A stretch of 64,000 bases of DNA from Heliocidaris tuberculata (GCA_025618425.1 CM046838.1:3787715-3851714); one strand, 5' to 3'. Shown: positions 26,677 through 39,200, counted from the stretch's first letter. Notes: a model not told the origin generated them from the letters alone. Program-made: numbers and translations.

Positions 26677-27498
26677 ATGGAAAAGGAGATTCATGTGACA
26701 GATAATGGCCAGTATGAGATGCCGCTGCCATTGAGTGATGGAAAACTGTTGATGCCTAATAACAGATTCATTGCACAGAAGAGACTAGATCATCTTAGAA
26801 AGAGATTTGATAGAGATCCTAAGTATCATGAAATGCACACCCAGAAGGTGACATCTCTATTTGAAAGCAACTATGCAGAGACAGTTAGCAACAAGGGAGT
26901 TGAGGGTAAAGTTTGGTACATCCCTCATCACAGCGTTAAGCAACCAAACAAGCTGAGGGTCGTGTTTGATGCTAGTGCCCAGTTCAGAGGAGAGTCTCTC
27001 AACAATCATCTATTGACAGGACCTGATCTAACCAATGCTCTAACAGGAGTACTCAGCCTATTTAGACTTGAGAATCAAGCTTTCATGTGTGATGTGAAAG
27101 AGATGTTCTACAGATTTCTTGTAAATCCTGATTACAGAGATTTCCTGAGATTCTTGTGGTGGCGTAATGGAGATATTCATCAGGAGCCTATGGAATGCAG
27201 GATGAATGTGCATCTATTTGGAGCTGCCTCTTCCCCAGGATGTGATAACTTCGCTCTCAAACAGATTGCCACAGACAGTGCAGACCAGTTTGGCGAAGAA
27301 GCAGCAGAATTCATCCGTCAGGATTTCTATGTCAACGATGGTTTGAAATCGGTGGCTAACAAAGGCAAGGCTATCGAAATCATTGCCCAAACCAAGAAGA
27401 TATGTGAACGTGGAGGCCTACATCCACACAAGTTTGTGTCGAACTCCCGTAAAGTGTACTGTGGTGTATCGAGTCGGACTCCTTTCGATTTTGAATAA
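26677..27498 (+). pseudogene. BEL/Pao reverse transcriptase fragment
   Basis: 273 codons of Pao-type RT: KLRVVFDASA (motif A region), SLNNHLLTGPDL, CDVKEMFYRFLV, FLWW, and RQDFYVND, where a D of the usual YVDD box is N. That change at a catalytic position, plus a stop at 27496 before RNase H, shows the copy is inactive. Confidence 0.85.
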
Positions 27499-27729
27499 CC
27501 TTGAACGATGAGCCAACAACGATACGAGGAGTCCTGTCAATAATAATGTCAGTATATGACCCCCTTGGACTCTTGGCTCCAGTCATTCTGCCTGGAAAGC
27601 AGATTCTCCAAGAACTGTGCAGAAGTTCCGCTGACTGAGATGATCCCTTGTGTAACGTTCTTAAGGCCAGATGGGAAAAATGGAGGATGGATCTTCTTCA
27701 AGTTGAGAAGCTGTCCATCAAGAGGACAG

Positions 27730-28005
27730 AATCTCCAATCACGCCAGAAGTGGACCCATTCAGAATGCGAAATGAAGGTCAGAGATATTGTAATTGTAAA
27801 AGATGATGATTTGCCTAGGAATATGTGGTCACTAGGCGAAATTGTAGAAGTGTTTCCATCTGCTGATCATCATGTTCGCAAAGAGAAGCTCGTGACTGGA
27901 CAATCGAAGCTCCGCAATGACGGCAAATGCCTTTCTCTGTTGTGTCTTCTCCACAGTCCTATCCACAAACTCATACTGGTATTGTCTGAAGAAGATCAGG
28001 GCTAA
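27730..28005 (+). pseudogene. BEL/Pao integrase C-terminal tail
   Basis: VRDIVIVKDDDLPRNMWSLG followed by EIVEVFPSADHHVRKEKL is the small beta-barrel tail found after the BEL integrase core. The zinc finger and DDE core are absent, so a deletion joins RT-proximal sequence to this tail. Confidence 0.78.
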
Positions 28006-28112
28006 TTCCCTGTCAAGGAGGCACTTTGAGCTTTTTAGAACAATTAACAGATACATGTACTTAATTTCAAACACTATAAATTCTTGAGCTCTTGGATCTG
28101 ACATTTGATCTG

Positions 28113-28410
28113 AACCAAATTTAGGTCTGAATTCTGAGACTACAGACTCAGTATCATTTTAGGGTCTTAACTCCAAGACTAATTATTTTGTATTTGGGTC
28201 TGAACTCTTAGACTAATACATGTATATTTTTCTTACATTTGGGTCTCAATTCAAAGACTAATTCATGTGCTCTTTTGTAGATTTAGGTCTGAATTTAAAG
28301 ACTAATGTTTGACGCAATCTTGTCTGACTTCCAAGACTAGGTTTTTGAGTGCAACCCAGTCTTACTTTAAAAAACAGTCTGGTATTTTTCAAGGTCTGCA
28401 GGAAAGACTA
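28113..28410. repeat. Short-period GGTCTGAATTC..AGACTAAT repeat
   Basis: Seven degenerate units (near 28122, 28163, 28195, 28240, 28284, 28319, 28392) each hold a GGTCT and an AGACT about 12 bases apart, so each can form a small hairpin. It lies just past the BEL remnant. Confidence 0.7.
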
Positions 28411-28914
28411 CGAGTTAATTTATGGATAATATTCCTTTATTGTCAAAATTGAGCTAGCTAAACTACAAATGAGTTTCTAGTTTGGAAGTCAGGCTTAAGA
28501 ATGAATCTAAAGGTTAAGAAAAACAAAAAGACATGTTTTTAAGAATCATGAAATTTTATTCTCATTTGAAACTAGATTTGTTTTTTTGTTTGCAAACAGA
28601 TGCTATTCAAACATTGTTTTAGATGCTGTACTGCAAGTTGAGAATCCAGTTTTCATGAAGCCAAATTTATCTGTGATCAAACACTGTTCGCACATCGAAG
28701 AGATGTACATGTATTTCAGAATGTTACAATTAGTGTAATTCCATGAATTTGACATTTTATTCAAGGCAATGGTAAATTATGATTTAAAACAAAAATTTTA
28801 TCTAGAAATCAGAAGATTTGACATTTATATGGCCTACATGTACACTGACGAAATAGTTAATAAGTTTATGTTATCATGGGTTTAATTCATTGTCAATCAA
28901 GGATGATAACCAGG
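28411..28914. other. Spacer between retroelement remnants
   Basis: AT-rich with no recognised gene or repeat. Confidence 0.5.
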
Positions 28915-29166
28915 TTTGCTCCTGAGCTGGATGCTGATGCGCTGAGGGATTACCTTAACGACAAACTTTAAATGACTCTGTGTCATGCTGCAAAATTGTC
29001 ACAGAGAAGTCTGCTCATTCGAGGTTTTCATCATTTTCACATTACAGCGGTGTGTAAGGACGTTAGTGATTTATATGACCCGGAATTGTGGCCTGAAGGT
29101 GCATTTGTAAGAAGATATTACGAGCCAAGAAAACCGAGAGCTGTTTTACCTGATGACGGCCAGTCA
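28915..29166 (+). pseudogene. Non-LTR element ORF1 C-terminal fragment
   Basis: LDADALRDYLNDKL is followed by a stop and then RGFHHFHITAVCKDV and WPEGAFVRRYYEPR. The position directly before the endonuclease frame fits an ORF1 end. Confidence 0.55.
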
Positions 29167-29199
29167 TAGCTGTTATTATATAGTTACCATTCAATATTG

Positions 29200-30050
29200 T
29201 AACCTACAATACTCGTGGCCTTCATTTAGGACAGAGTGTTGTTGACAAAAGTCAACGACTTGTACTTGAAAACTTTTTTCAAGAGCAACTTGATGTTATA
29301 TGTTTACAAGAAACTTGGTTGGCCAAACAAGATTTAAATGGTATCAATACTTTACATCCTCATTACCATGGGGTAGGGGAATCTACGACTGATCTTAATA
29401 GTAGGTTAGTCCAGGGTCGGATACCAGGAGGTGTTGCTATATCCTTTGGCATACTAAATATGAACACTTGATTAGCGAAATTAGGCTTAATGTAGACTGG
29501 GCTACAGGTATAGAAATTAAGTATGGTGGTAAGAAATTTGTTCTTATTAATTTGTACACTCCTTATGAGTGTCCTAAAAATGAAAGTACGTATCTTGAGA
29601 AAATAGCATTCATAGCTGCATTCGCCTCTGAACTAGACACTACCAGTGTTTATGTCGTTGGCGACTGGAATGCTGATATTTCTGATGAGAATTCATTATT
29701 TGCAAATCATTTAAGAAATCTTTGTAATGCCAATAATTCTATTTTGTCAAGTTTACATAATCTACCAGCAGTTAGCTAAACCTACGTTAGTGAGGCATGG
29801 CATACTACATCCTGGTTAGATCATTGTATATGCACTGCAGATGCTAATGCCTCTTTAGAGAAAATGGAAATTTTGTACCAGTTTGCAACAACTGATCATG
29901 TTCCTGTTAAAATATCTATTAACGTTGATCATCTGCCCGAGATAGATGATTCATGTACATGTATGTCTAATGATTCTAACAAGGGCAAATTAGATTGGTC
30001 TAAGATTGATCAGAATTGCATATTATTCTTCTCAAATGGAACTACTGCTT
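29200..30050 (+). pseudogene. APE-type endonuclease of a non-LTR element
   Basis: YNTRGLHLG, then CLQETWL (metal-binding Glu), then VVGDWNADI and the terminal TTDHVPV (catalytic His) give the APE endonuclease order. Frames shift at about 29465 and a stop lies at 29777. Confidence 0.85.
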
Positions 30051-30070
30051 AATGATGTTAATGTTCCAGC

Positions 30071-31195
30071 GTGAACGAACGATGCGCGGAACTCAACTGG
30101 AGTTGAGTTCCGCGCGAGCAGTTTTCTATGCGTGTGCGTTTTTTTTTATGCGTGTACATTCGGCGAACGCCAAGACGCGATAGTGGAATTATCGCGATCG
30201 TATTATCGCTTTGTCGTCTGCTATGTACAGCGCCGGGGCTGACAAACACTCGAAAATTGATTTGGGGCGGAACTATATTCAACCCTAATGAAACAACAAA
30301 TGAATAAAGGATACAACGCAAACTGTTTTTATCCAATTGGAAATTGATTTGGCGCGTAACTTATGGATAATCTACAACCCAAATAAAACAACAAATGAAT
30401 GAAGTCATACAACGGAGAATGTTTTTAAAGAATCAAAAATTGATTTGGGGCGTAACTTACGGGAATTCTATACCCGAAATTAAACAACAAATGAATGAAG
30501 TATACAACGCAAAATGTTAATATCGAATAGAAAATTGGTTCGGCGCATAAATTACAAGGAATTTACAGACCAAATGAAACAACAAATAAATTAGAACTAT
30601 AAGACGCAAAATACATTTATCGAATCGAAAATTGATTTTGCGCTTAACTTAGGGATAATATACAACCCAAATAAAACATCAAATGGATGAAGTATACAAC
30701 GCAAACTGTTTTTATTGAACTGAAAATTCAGTTGCCGCGTAATTTATGGAGAATCTACAACCCAAACAAAACAACAGACAAGTATTCAACGCAAAACGTT
30801 TAAATCGAACAGAAAATTGGCGCATAAATTACAAAGAATCTACAGACCAAATGAAACAACAAATAAATTAAAACTAAGTCGCAAAATTCATTTATCGAAT
30901 CGAAAATTGAAAGTGAAGACGTTCCTGAATTGATATAACGTTAGGTGAGCTATCGTGATCGATCGACTAGTCTTTTCTCAAGTCTTATTTTTATTAATTT
31001 TTGGTGGTATTTTATTTTCATAAATCAATATTTTTTATTTTTTTGTTGTTGTTGTTGATTTGATTCGAGTTTATTTTCATTCCATATCAACGCAATTTAC
31101 ATTGTAAAGCAAAATACAAAATCAGAAATATATCCTGTATCCTGTCACCGTTGAATGTCGTGTTAAGTATTCTGGAGTTGATTTTGTGTAAGCTA
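30071..31195. repeat. Insertion with eight ~93-bp tandem units
   Basis: The word AAATTGATTTGG(G/C)GCGTAA recurs in variants at about 30256, 30343, 30439, 30534, 30631, 30726, 30815 and 30906 (spacing 87-97). ATGAAACAACAAATGAATGA and TACAACGCAAA are also shared. A 15-bp perfect inverted repeat opens the block. The sequence splits a non-LTR element. Confidence 0.8.
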
Positions 31196-31199
31196 ACTA

Positions 31200-31825
31200 T
31201 ACACAAATTATTTTTTCAGGCCTCAGGTACCCTTTAAGTATGCACTGCATTTCATAAAGAATAATGAAAATACCATGCGTGCGGATTCTATCACACGTAA
31301 AATACAGAGCAACAGTTACTTTGAGTTCTGGAAGGAAATCAAACATGTTAATAATAACAAAACACCACTTCCAACAAATATTGAAGGAGTTACGGGTGAT
31401 GCGAAAGTAAGTGAATTGTGGCGTAGTCATTATAAAGACTTGTTTAACTGTGAACACAGTCAGATGCATGCTGTTACTGATGCTATTTTTGATGAAAATA
31501 TGATTATTTCTTCTGAAGAGGTTCAAGAAGCTATAAAACAACTAGATACAATAAGTCATGTGGTTTAGACACTATTACAGGAGAACATTTAAAGTTTGCA
31601 AGTTTGAAACTTATGCCATTACTTGCCATGTGTATTTCTGTTTATTTGATTCATGGTTTCTTGCCAGATAGTATGCTTTCAGTCGTTTTGGTGCCAGTCA
31701 TTAAAGATAAAGCTGGTCGTATTACTAGTAAGGATAATTATAGACCGATAGCGTTAGCTAGTGTTCTCGATCTCTCCAAAGTGCTCGAAAACATTTTGCT
31801 GAGAATAGGAAATGCTTATGAATAG
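31200..31825 (+). pseudogene. Non-LTR reverse transcriptase N-terminal fragment
   Basis: Contains ITRKIQSNSYFEFWKEIKHV, a GLDTITGEHLKFA segment after a one-base frame break near 31556, and VLVPVIKDKAGRITSKDNYR plus PIALASVLDLSKVLENIL, the RT 'fingers' signature. It ends before the palm motifs. Confidence 0.85.
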
Positions 31826-31831
31826 TTCACA

Positions 31832-32290
31832 AAATGAGTGCCAATCTCCCATTCGTTTAGGATGGGAAACTGAAATTTGGCAATTTAAAAGCAAATTTTC
31901 AAATTCTGACAGTTGATCCCAATTTCAAATTCATATAAATGTTACATCATCTGAAAGAGGATACTTCATGCTAACTTGTCATATTAGAGGCCCTGCATAG
32001 AAATGAAATTTGAAAAAGTTATGACCTGAAAATAGGTCACTTTTGACGAGGGTGCTTGACCAAATTATAATACAGAGTGAATGGGGCTAAAATGACAGAA
32101 AATTACAATGATTTTGCAAGATGATATCATTTGACAGGAAAGTCAGCAGATGATCAAATTTGACCCTGGCCTGGACCATCTGATTCGCTATTCTTGCCAA
32201 ATATGTGGAAAGGAAATTCTCAAATGAAGCAAAGCTTAGAAAATAAAAAGTATGAGGTCAGTTAGACCCTTACTTAGGCTACAGACTATT
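31832..32290 (+). repeat. Interspersed repeat R3, plus copy
   Basis: It is similar in inverted orientation to 34900-35310. Shared words are TCTGAAAGAGGAT, GTGCTAACTT/ATGCTAACTT, CCCATTCG, AAAGTTA..GCCTGAA and GAGGGTGCTT. Confidence 0.7.
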
Positions 32291-34085
32291 CTTCATATAA
32301 TAGTCTAGGCTCGGATCTAGATCTGAGCCTAGGCTAGGCCTAGGTCTAACTTTTGTTATTCCTAGCTTTAATAGGTCTATATTTGTTCTTGTCCAGGGGC
32401 GCTAGCTGTTACGGGGGGCCGCCTACCCCCCCCCCCCCCATGGAAAATTCGAGTGACAAAAAAAAAAAGAAGAGAAAAGAAAGAAAAAGGAGGAAAAAGA
32501 GAGAAGAAGGTGGAAGTAGAGAGGTCTTACTCTTACTAGTCTTAGGTTTGCAACTCTATATCAATAGTAATTGAAATGTCCGTAAATTCACCTATGACAT
32601 CATCTTGCCTCTCCTGTCATTTTACCTTGGCGCAACCCCTGTTGAATGTTCTTGTCCAACAGTATTACGCTTACCATCCATGCTTACCAGGGCGGTAAGT
32701 AATCTCGTTAGACGAGGAAAAGAATACACCGGGGCTCGGGGCGATTTGCCCCCGAAATGTCATAAAGAGCCCCTAAAATTTGCAAAAGAGCCCCCGTAAA
32801 TTGCCATAGGGTTCAATACAAAAGAGTATCTGGAAAGCACTGAAACAGGAAAAGTAGCCCCGAAAAGAAAATTTTAATGTTTCCCCTGCGTTAGACCTCT
32901 AACGTTAAGCCTAACTGTTGTTAGTAGTCTATTAAAGAAAAGAAAATGAAAAAGTAACTAAGAAATCTTATGATTGACTCTAACTTAGAAGTAGACTAGT
33001 CCCCTATTCGTAAATTGCGGCCCATAAGAGAAGCTTGGCAAGATGTCTATGACATTTGATTTGACATGTGTGGGGAATTTATTTAGCTAAAATTTGATCC
33101 GAGTCGGCTTTTTACCTGCAGTTTCAACAGAGTGGGACTGAATTTCCTAGAACTTAATAAAAAATCTAAAAAAGACAAATAATAAACTGTGCATTCAGAT
33201 GCTTCTTAACAACAAGAATTTCAATCTACAAAGATCAGATTTCATATTAAGTCGATAAGCATCAAAATGACTGAGAATTTGATAACACCGAAGAACATGT
33301 TCCAGTTATGCATAAAATAAAGTCATTTGTATCTTACAAATAGCTTTATTAAACACCGTCTTTGTATAAGATTATTTCATGTTGCAGTACTAATATTCCA
33401 TTTTTTAAAAAATTGCGTGCAATCATTAATTTTGATGAATAGTTTGAGGGTAAGTCAATTATATTCAATAGTGGGCTTACATGCATGACTAGTAGGGTAA
33501 AAGCACAAAATTGAGCAGCCACCTATCAAAGATGTTCAGATCTACCCAAGATCTACACTGCCTGACTGACTGTACACACGCAAGTCAAGTCTCATGTACT
33601 ATTATGAAAGATCTTTTATTCAGAATACTGTAGACTCCACTTCCTTAAGTTAGTTGGTTGGAAAATACTCTTCGTCAATGAAGGTTAAATTCAAAGTAAA
33701 AGCCCCAGTCTGTGAGCGACCAGTCACAAGAATGACCAGTGCAGGACTTCGAATTCAATACCTTCTCATATTTTTGGCTCAGAGCCAGGTATTGACTGTT
33801 GTCATGCCCATGTGGCAATGTTCTTAAAGCACAAGTTTTGTCCAGTCATATTTTTGCCTTACAGGATTCTGCAAATATTATGAAAATTTGATTAGATGTC
33901 AGAAAGTTATTACATGAAATGCAAATGCAATGAAATGCAATTTCTTGATTACTCCTTATGAAAATGCAAATGAGTGAGTTGATGCCATCTCCTCACTATT
34001 TGTCATGTATATTTTCTGTGAAATTTTTATAAGCTTTTTGTTATAAGGGTAGAAGCAAAAAATCGTTTCAAAATACATGCATATC
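32291..34085. other. No gene seen; CTAG-rich palindromes and a C tract
   Basis: A near-palindrome, TAGGCTCGGATCTAGATCTG, runs from 32306 to 32331, and a poly-C tract lies at 32424-32438. A good donor-like GGCG|GTAAGT at 32695 has no reading frame that fits the downstream phase-1 exons. The first exon of the repeat gene may lie here unrecognised. Confidence 0.45.
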
Positions 34086-34087
34086 AG

Positions 34088-34091
<4 letters not shown>

Positions 34092-34156
<65 letters not shown>
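34092..34156. repeat. (TA)n microsatellite
   Basis: About 65 bp of pure TA. Confidence 0.97.
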
Positions 34157-34158
<2 letters not shown>

Positions 34159-34381
34159 TATATATTAATGAATATATCAAGGCAACATTATACTGCCTCA
34201 TAGATGAAATACGAGATACACTGTATTTGTCATTCCTGATAATTTTTGAAGCAGAGTTAAACATGCATAGGGAAAGAAAGTGCCCTCTTAATTGCTATAA
34301 CTGTAACATGTGCCAAAATTGTCCTCTTCTTGTCCACAGTGGTTGGGTACCATATTAATGCTTATTGGTTTACATGTACCA

Positions 34382-34413
<32 letters not shown>

Positions 34414-34421
34414 GGGGGGGG
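34382..34421. repeat. (GA)n then G-tract
   Basis: About 20 bases of GA are followed by about 18 G. Confidence 0.95.
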
Positions 34422-34556
34422 ATAAATTTTGAAAACATACTACATGTAAGTTAATGTATTGTAAAACTGCTGAGTATAATTGTACTTTTTTATGTGTACA
34501 TGTACCTACATGAAAGCACTGGCTGTCTTATTTTTGCTTCTATTTTCTACTTCCAG

Positions 34557-34598
34557 TTGCTGTTCCAAGGCCAAGCAAGGAGGGTTCCAGAAGTTCAG
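34557..34598 (+). CDS. Repeat gene, small basic exon A
   Basis: Acceptor CTACTTCCAG; the donor GTTTCA is weak. 42 nt, phase 1-1, reading [13 protein letters not shown]. It is kept only because its phase and the EGS motif match the next exon. Confidence 0.4.
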
Positions 34599-36160
34599 GT
34601 TTCAAAGTTATGATCAATTTTCAGAATATAATCATTAATTTGGATGCCCCCCCCCAAAAAAAAAACTCCCACCAACAACAACGTTTAGCAAATCCAATGA
34701 TCAATTGAATATATATTATACAATTCATTCTACAATACTCTGAAAAGTTAATGTCATCAGGATTTTTAAACAGTTGGAAATAGATAAATAAATCCTATTC
34801 ATAAAATGTGAAAAAGTCTTTTACTGCTTGGTTAAAATAGTTTTCCTTTTTTAATTTTTTTAAAATCAAATTTGACGGATTGATGCCAAAAGGACAAAAA
34901 AAAAAGAGAGAAAAATTAGAAAATTTTACATCACTCTGCACTATCAGATGTGGCTCAGAGTCAAATTTCATCATCCGAAGACTTTCCTATCAAAAGATTT
35001 TGTCCTGCAAACCCAAGGTAATTTTTAGTCCCATTCGCTCTGTAGTATTTAGGTTGGTAAAGCACCCTCAAAAATGCCTCAACTTCAATAGTTCAGGCCG
35101 TAACTTTTCAATGTTCATTTTTATGTAGTGACTTTAGAATGGTAAGTTAGCACAAAGCATCCTCTTTCAGATGATACATTGTTTACATCTAGGCCTAGAT
35201 GTATTGAAATCGATATCACCTGCCAGAATTGGATTGCTAAAAATTATCAAATAGACCTATTATTAGTTTCCCATAGAAAATGAATGGGAAATCGACACTT
35301 CATTAACTTTACGTAATAATTTCCTATTTCATCTGTAAATCTACACCATATTTTCGTCTCCTCTTGCAGTGCTCATGTGTTGTACGTGAAGGAGTTACCA
35401 AAGTAGCTCCGACATTAGATCTAGAGTCTAGACCTCGACTCTAGATCTAGACCCTGACCCTGGCTGTAGAACTAGATCTGGACTAGGTCTATAGCACCAA
35501 TGGCCCAGAGTTGTGTCTATTTTTATGTTTGCTTTATTTTTGTTTATCTCTTTTGAAAGTGAAATAAATGTTAGGAGTAGGATCATCTTTAACACACACG
35601 GAGCAATTTTACAGTATTTTCAAAGACAACCCCTCCTCATGTGTTGCAGCCTAGACTATTCAATACCGAAATATTAACAAATTGATTTATAATTTAGTTT
35701 CAGTGCCGGCTCCGACATTACCGAAGAGGCATGAGGGGAGTAAGCCTGTCAAGAGAAAATTACTTTTCGAACTAGGAGGTAGGAAGTAGACTAGATCTAC
35801 TGATAATGAATATATTGGCAATTTTTTTTGGTTATACCAGCATCTAATCTTTAGAAGTTATAATAGCTTTTTGAACATAACTTTTACTGAACACATTTTT
35901 AGCGTATATAAATCTAGGCTCATCTTTTTGTCTTAATACATATAACTTTTGTATGATCCTCTTTTCTGCGCCTTTCCTCTTTCTTAATATTCATCTTTCT
36001 CTTCTTTCCACTCCACTTTGCCCTTCTATCTCTTTCTTTCTCTTTCTCCGCATGTATCGATCTCTTCTTTATATTTTCCTTCTCTCTTCTCTTTTCTCTC
36101 TTCCCTCTTTCTATTTTTCCTCTTTCTCTCCTTTCTCTTTCCCCTTTCCCTTTCTGATCT

Positions 36161-36203
<43 letters not shown>

Positions 36204-39200
36204 CCTCTCCTCTGTCTATCTCTTTTTCTGTCACTATTTCTCTTTCACTCTGTGCTGGGAGGGTTGGTGGTGACAAGAATGAAAAAAAAAAATACCAATT
36301 AGGTGTGTTTATGCTTGAATATTTCTGTCATGCTTGTATGTTTTGAGTATTCATATTTCTGTTATCTTTGTATGCCATTGTATGATGAATATTTTTATCA
36401 GACGGTAAATATGTTGAATCTTGAATCTTTGAAATCATAGACTAGACCATGTAGACGTAGGTCTAAACATTGCTTCTCAGTGACTTTGATGTAGGCCTTC
36501 TACAAAATAAGACAATTTATATTTGCATATGAATTGTTTTCTCAAAAGCTACTTTATTTACATAATTATAGGCCTATGTCTATGTTGATATTTAACTAAG
36601 ACAACATCTAAAATAGGGAATTATTAAGCACCGTATTTCAATCAACAAAATCAGACATTTATTAGTTAAAAGTATTCCATATCGCCAGATAATCTGCAAA
36701 TAAACTTACTTCCACTTGTCTTTTAAAATTAATGCAGTGAGTGAAAATAACACTAAATAATCGCTTGGAGGGATGTTTATATCATATTAATGCTCGAATG
36801 ATTTGTGAAAACTTTAACAGTACAAAGCTAATCAATTCTTTATCAATTCATATTGCAGAGGTATCAAGGGTCAAGAGAACCACAGAGTGGGTTAAGAGAC
36901 AGCGGATGACGGAGAAGGGCAACGAGCGAATGGCGGAGGAGGGCATCGAGCGGGTGACGGAGAAGGGCTACGAGCGAATGACGGAGGAGGGCAACGAGCG
37001 GGTGACGGAGAAGGGCAACGAGCGAATGACGGAGGAGGGCAACGAGCGGGTGACGGAGGAGGGCATCGAGCGGGTGACGGAGGAGGGCAACGAGCGAATG
37101 ACGGAGGAGGGCATCGAGCGGGTGACGGAGAAGGGCAACAAGCGGGTGACGGAGGAGGGCATCGAGCGGGTGACGGAGAAGGGCACCGAGCGAATGACGG
37201 AGGAGGGCATCGAGCGGGTGACGGAGGAGGGCAACGAGCGAATGGCGGAGGAGGGCATCGAGCGGGTGACGGAGAAGGGCAACGAGCGGGTGAAGGAGGA
37301 GGGCATCGAGCGGGTGACGGAGAAGGGCAACGAGCGGGTGAAGGAGGAGGGCATCGAGCGGGTGACGGAGAAGGGCAACGAGCGGATGACGGAGGAGGGC
37401 AACGAGCGGGTGAAGGAGGAGGGCATCGAGCGGGTGACGGAGAAGGGCAACGAGCGGGTGACGGAGAAGGGCAACGAGCGAATGACGGAGGAGGGCATCG
37501 AGCGAATGGCGGAGGAGGACATCGAGCGGGTGACGGAGAAGGGCAACGAGCGGGTGAAGGAGGAGGGCATCGAGCGGGTGACGGAGAAGGGCAACGAGCG
37601 AATGACGGAGGAGGGCTACGAGCGGGTGAAGGAGGAGGGCATCGAGCGGGTGACGGAGAAGGGCAACGAGCGAATGACGGAGGAGGGCATCGAGCGGGTG
37701 ACGGAGGAGGGCATCGAGCGGGTGACGGAGAAAGGCTACGAGCGAATGACGGAGGAGGGCAACGAGCGGGTGACGGAGAAGGGCAACGAGCGGGTGACGG
37801 AGGAAGGCATCGAGCGGGTGACGGAGAAGGGCAACGAGCGAATGACGGAGGAGGGCATCGAGCGGGTGACGGAGGAGGGCAACGAGCGAATGGCGGAGGA
37901 GGGCATCGAGCGGGTGACGGAGAAGGGCAACGAGCGGGTGAAGGAGGAGGGCATCGAGCGGGTGACGGAGAAGGGCAACGAGCGGATGACGGAGGAGGGC
38001 AACGAGCGGGTGAAGGAGGAGGGCATCGAGCGGGTGACGGAGAAGGGCAACGAGCGGGTGACGGAGAAGGGCAACGAGCGAATGACGGAGGAGGGCATCG
38101 AGCGAATGGCGGAGGAGGACATCGAGCGGGTGACGGAGAAGGGCAACGAGCGGGTGAAGGAGGAGGGCATCGAGCGGATGACGGAGAAGGGCAACGAGCG
38201 AATGACGGAGGAGGGCTACGAGCGGGTGAAGGAGGAGGGCATCGAGCGGGTGACGGAGAAGGGCAACGAGCGAATGACGGAGGAGGGCATCGAGCGGGTG
38301 ACGGAGGAGGGCATCGAGCGGGTGACGGAGAAAGGCTACGAGCGAATGACGGAGGAGGGCAACGAGCGGGTGACGGAGAAGGGCAACGAGCGGGTGACGG
38401 AGGAAGGCATCGAGCGGGTGACGGAGAAGGGCAACGAGCGAGTGAAGGAGGAGGGCATCGAGCGGGTGACGGAGAAGGGCAACGAGCGAGTGAAGGAGGA
38501 GGGCATCGAGCGGGTGACGGAGAAGGGCAACGAGCGAATGACGGAGGAGGGCTACGAGCGGGTGAAGGAGGAGGGCATCGAGCGGGTGACGGAGAAGGGC
38601 AACGAGCGGATGACGGAGAAGGGCAACGAGCGAATGACGGAGGAGGGCATCGAGCGGGTGACGGAGGAGGGCATCGAGCGGGTGACGGAGAAAGGCTACG
38701 AGCGAATGACGGAGGAGGGCAACGAGCGGGTGACGGAGGAGGGCATCGAGCGGGTGACGGAGGAGGGCATCGGGCGGGTGACGGAGAAGGGCAACAAGCG
38801 GGTGACGGAGGAGGGCATCGAGCAAGTGAAGGAGAAGGGCAACGAGCGAATGACGGAGGAGGGCATCGAGCGGGTGACGGAGGAGGGCTTCGAGCGTGTG
38901 ATGGAAGAGGGCATTGAGCGGGTGACGGAGGAGGGCAACGAGCGGGTGACGGAGGAGGGCAACGAGCGAATGACGGAGGAGGGCATTGAGCGGGTGACGG
39001 AGAAGGGCAACGAGCAAATGACGGAGGAGGGCATTGAGCGGATGACGGAGAAGGGCAACGAGCAAATGACGGAGGAGGGCATTGAGCGGGTGACGGAGGA
39101 GGGCATTGAGCGGGTGACGGAGGAGGGCAACGAGCGAATGACGGAGAAGGGCAACGAGCGGGTGACGGAGGAGGGCATCGAGCGGGTGACGGAGGAGGGC

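Larger units (their letters stand above)
24850..28005 (+). mobile_element. Degenerate BEL/Pao LTR retroelement, internally deleted
   Basis: In order there are a leader region shared with 50605-50871, a Gag-like frame, CCHC-type Cys/His residues, an aspartic protease (LDTQSDTTF), a Pao-type reverse transcriptase with the YVND active-site box, and the C-terminal tail of an integrase. RNase H and the integrase core are missing, and frames are broken by stops at 25676, 26390 and 27496 and by shifts. I did not find paired LTRs. It is a dead copy of a lineage that is common in marine invertebrates. Confidence 0.9.
28915..31825 (+). mobile_element. Truncated non-LTR retrotransposon (APE type) with an insertion
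   Basis: Pieces in order are an ORF1 C-terminal fragment (about 28915-29166), an apurinic-like endonuclease (about 29200-30050), and an N-terminal RT portion (about 31200-31825). The RT is cut off before the catalytic YxDD region. About 1.1 kb of unrelated sequence with tandem repeats (30071-31195) splits the endonuclease from the RT. The closest clade could be CR1/L2/Jockey-like. I cannot decide which. Confidence 0.85.

Noticed and set aside
32600..32696. Possible first exon of the repeat gene before the GGCG|GTAAGT donor
   Set aside because: The readable frames end in phase 2 or 0, while the next exon needs phase 1.
35369..35440. Possible exon after CTCTTGCAG
   Set aside because: The phase-1 frame meets a stop within seven codons.
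36864..39065. 733-codon open frame on the minus strand across the repeat array, plus further antisense frames
   Set aside because: A 24-bp unit without stops in a frame stays open in that frame for all copies. The plus frame has matching splice sites and unique ends; the minus frames do not.
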